Part shown: positions 5,282-5,745 of the stretch, one piece after another | How the letters are laid out: each line of letters opens with the position of its first letter | How positions within the stretch are numbered: the stretch's first letter is position 1 | Assembly (NCBI GenBank): GCA_019309945.1 | Contig: JAFDFH010000346.1 | Span: 1-5,745 of the forward strand | Length of the DNA: 5,745 nt | Source: Deltaproteobacteria bacterium | GTDB taxonomy: Bacteria > Desulfobacterota > Desulfobacteria > Desulfobacterales > JAFDFH01 | Reading direction: 5' to 3' | The notes under the pieces: model-generated | Told to the model about the DNA's origin: nothing | Database searches by the model: none | Seen by the model: the letters and a program-made list of their open reading frames with translations, nothing else | Translations under genes and position numbers: made by a program

Positions 5282-5286
5282 CTTGT

Positions 5287-5309
5287 ACCCGCGTGGGTCC
5301 TATTTTGTT
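5287..5309 (+). terminator. Weak terminator candidate after the reductase
   Basis: A four-pair stem ACCC (5287-5290) / GGGT (5295-5298) with a GCGT loop begins six bases after the stop codon and is followed by CCTATTTTGTT. The stem is short and the T-run interrupted, so efficiency would be low. Confidence 0.2.
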
Positions 5310-5358
5310 AGCTGACAGATAGGCCGGTCGTGATTCTAAATTTTTTCAAAAACATTAG

Positions 5359-5745
5359 GAGTCCGTACCTATATATGCAACTCATCTCAAATTCGCCAAT
5401 TGTTTAAAGAGCTTCCCCATCAGTGCAGATCCGTTCTTCTGTGATGAAAAATACGTCGACCCGGACTGGTTTGAAATCGAAGACGGGTACCCGACCGCGG
5501 CGGTTGGTCATTACGATGCGGTAATCATCAGCAAAGGCGGCCCCGATGCCTATCCCCATACAGAGCTTGATCTGATTTTTCTTTAGGACAGGTTGTCAAT
5601 TCGATACACGGCATCCGGTCAGGTGATGCTAAAAATCTGGTGCCGCCCACTTTTGAAATCAGCGGCATGGTTCGTAGCTATGACAAAGAGACGAGGGAGA
5701 AATTGGCTGAAGAGCTTGAAAGGGCACTGAGTGTCGCCAAGGCCC
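5359..5745 (+). pseudogene. Frameshifted, start-less coding remnant of unrecognised family (continues past window)
   Basis: Frame A is open from 5359, just after TAG 5356-5358, to TAG 5584-5586. From about 5407 it reads like real protein (SFPISADPFFCDEKYVD, DPDWFEIEDGYPTAAVGHYD, AVIISKGGPDAYPHTELDLI). From 5574 the -1 frame takes over and stays open to the window end (SLGQVVNSIHGIRSGDAKN, LVPPTFEISGMVRSYDKE, REKLAEELERALSVAKA). The two join smoothly if one T is added to the five-T run at 5576-5580, so a single-base deletion, a sequencing error or slippage there explains the break. No ATG, GTG or TTG in frame A offers a plausible start; the ATG at 5375 is in another frame and stops after 10 codons. 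This suggests a 5'-truncated, frameshifted gene. The C-terminal acidic/basic helix resembles an enzyme end, but I do not recognise the family. Confidence 0.5.

Noticed and set aside
5584..5586. In-frame TAG in the downstream remnant as a pyrrolysine codon
   Set aside because: The frame after this TAG is not protein-like, whereas the -1 frame is. A frameshift explains the data better than amber readthrough.
1..5745. CRISPR arrays, insertion sequences, rRNA genes
   Set aside because: No regularly spaced repeats, transposase frames or rRNA-like stretches were seen; the only repeats are the short ones listed.

Overview
The window looks like bacterial chromosomal DNA of moderate GC content, arranged as two gene blocks that point away from each other across a long A+T-rich intergenic region. 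The host cannot be named from sequence alone. The gene types (hydroxypyruvate-isomerase family protein, glutamate-1-semialdehyde-like aminotransferase, Tdh-like dehydrogenase, YheO-type regulator, EutC-like reductase) would suit a metabolically versatile proteobacterium or desulfobacterium; this is an inference.

Left block, minus strand, read from about 2711 down to 1. First comes a hydroxypyruvate isomerase / 2-oxo-tetronate isomerase family TIM-barrel protein (2711-1926). After 52 bases comes a class-III PLP aminotransferase resembling glutamate-1-semialdehyde aminomutase (1873-491). After a further 165 bases comes the N-terminal 108 codons of a zinc-dependent dehydrogenase very like L-threonine 3-dehydrogenase (325 to the window edge). 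Spacing and strong ribosome sites suggest one operon that isomerises, transaminates and oxidises a small hydroxy- or amino-acid substrate. The gap before the dehydrogenase is unusual. It holds a hairpin over the aminotransferase stop codon, a piece resembling the 3' half of a tRNA gene, and a 50-codon reading frame that continues the aminotransferase frame past its TGA.

Middle, 2712-3528. There is no intact gene. The region holds a 37-base imperfect palindrome upstream of a possible promoter for the left operon, a likely C-terminal gene remnant on the minus strand (2919-3161), two near-identical 18-base palindromic repeats (3207 and 3329), the first forming the -35/spacer of a good promoter-like sequence, and a 15-codon mini-ORF.

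Right block, plus strand. A YheO/DauR-type PAS_6 plus HTH regulator (3529-4188) is followed, after a gap containing a 9-base perfect inverted repeat, by an ornithine cyclodeaminase / mu-crystallin family protein closest to EutC and iminosuccinate reductases (4292-5281). Downstream, 5359 to the window end carries a start-less, frameshifted coding remnant of unrecognised family. Regulator and reductase probably form a small self-contained catabolic unit. The broken genes and the tRNA-like piece suggest that this locus has been rearranged.
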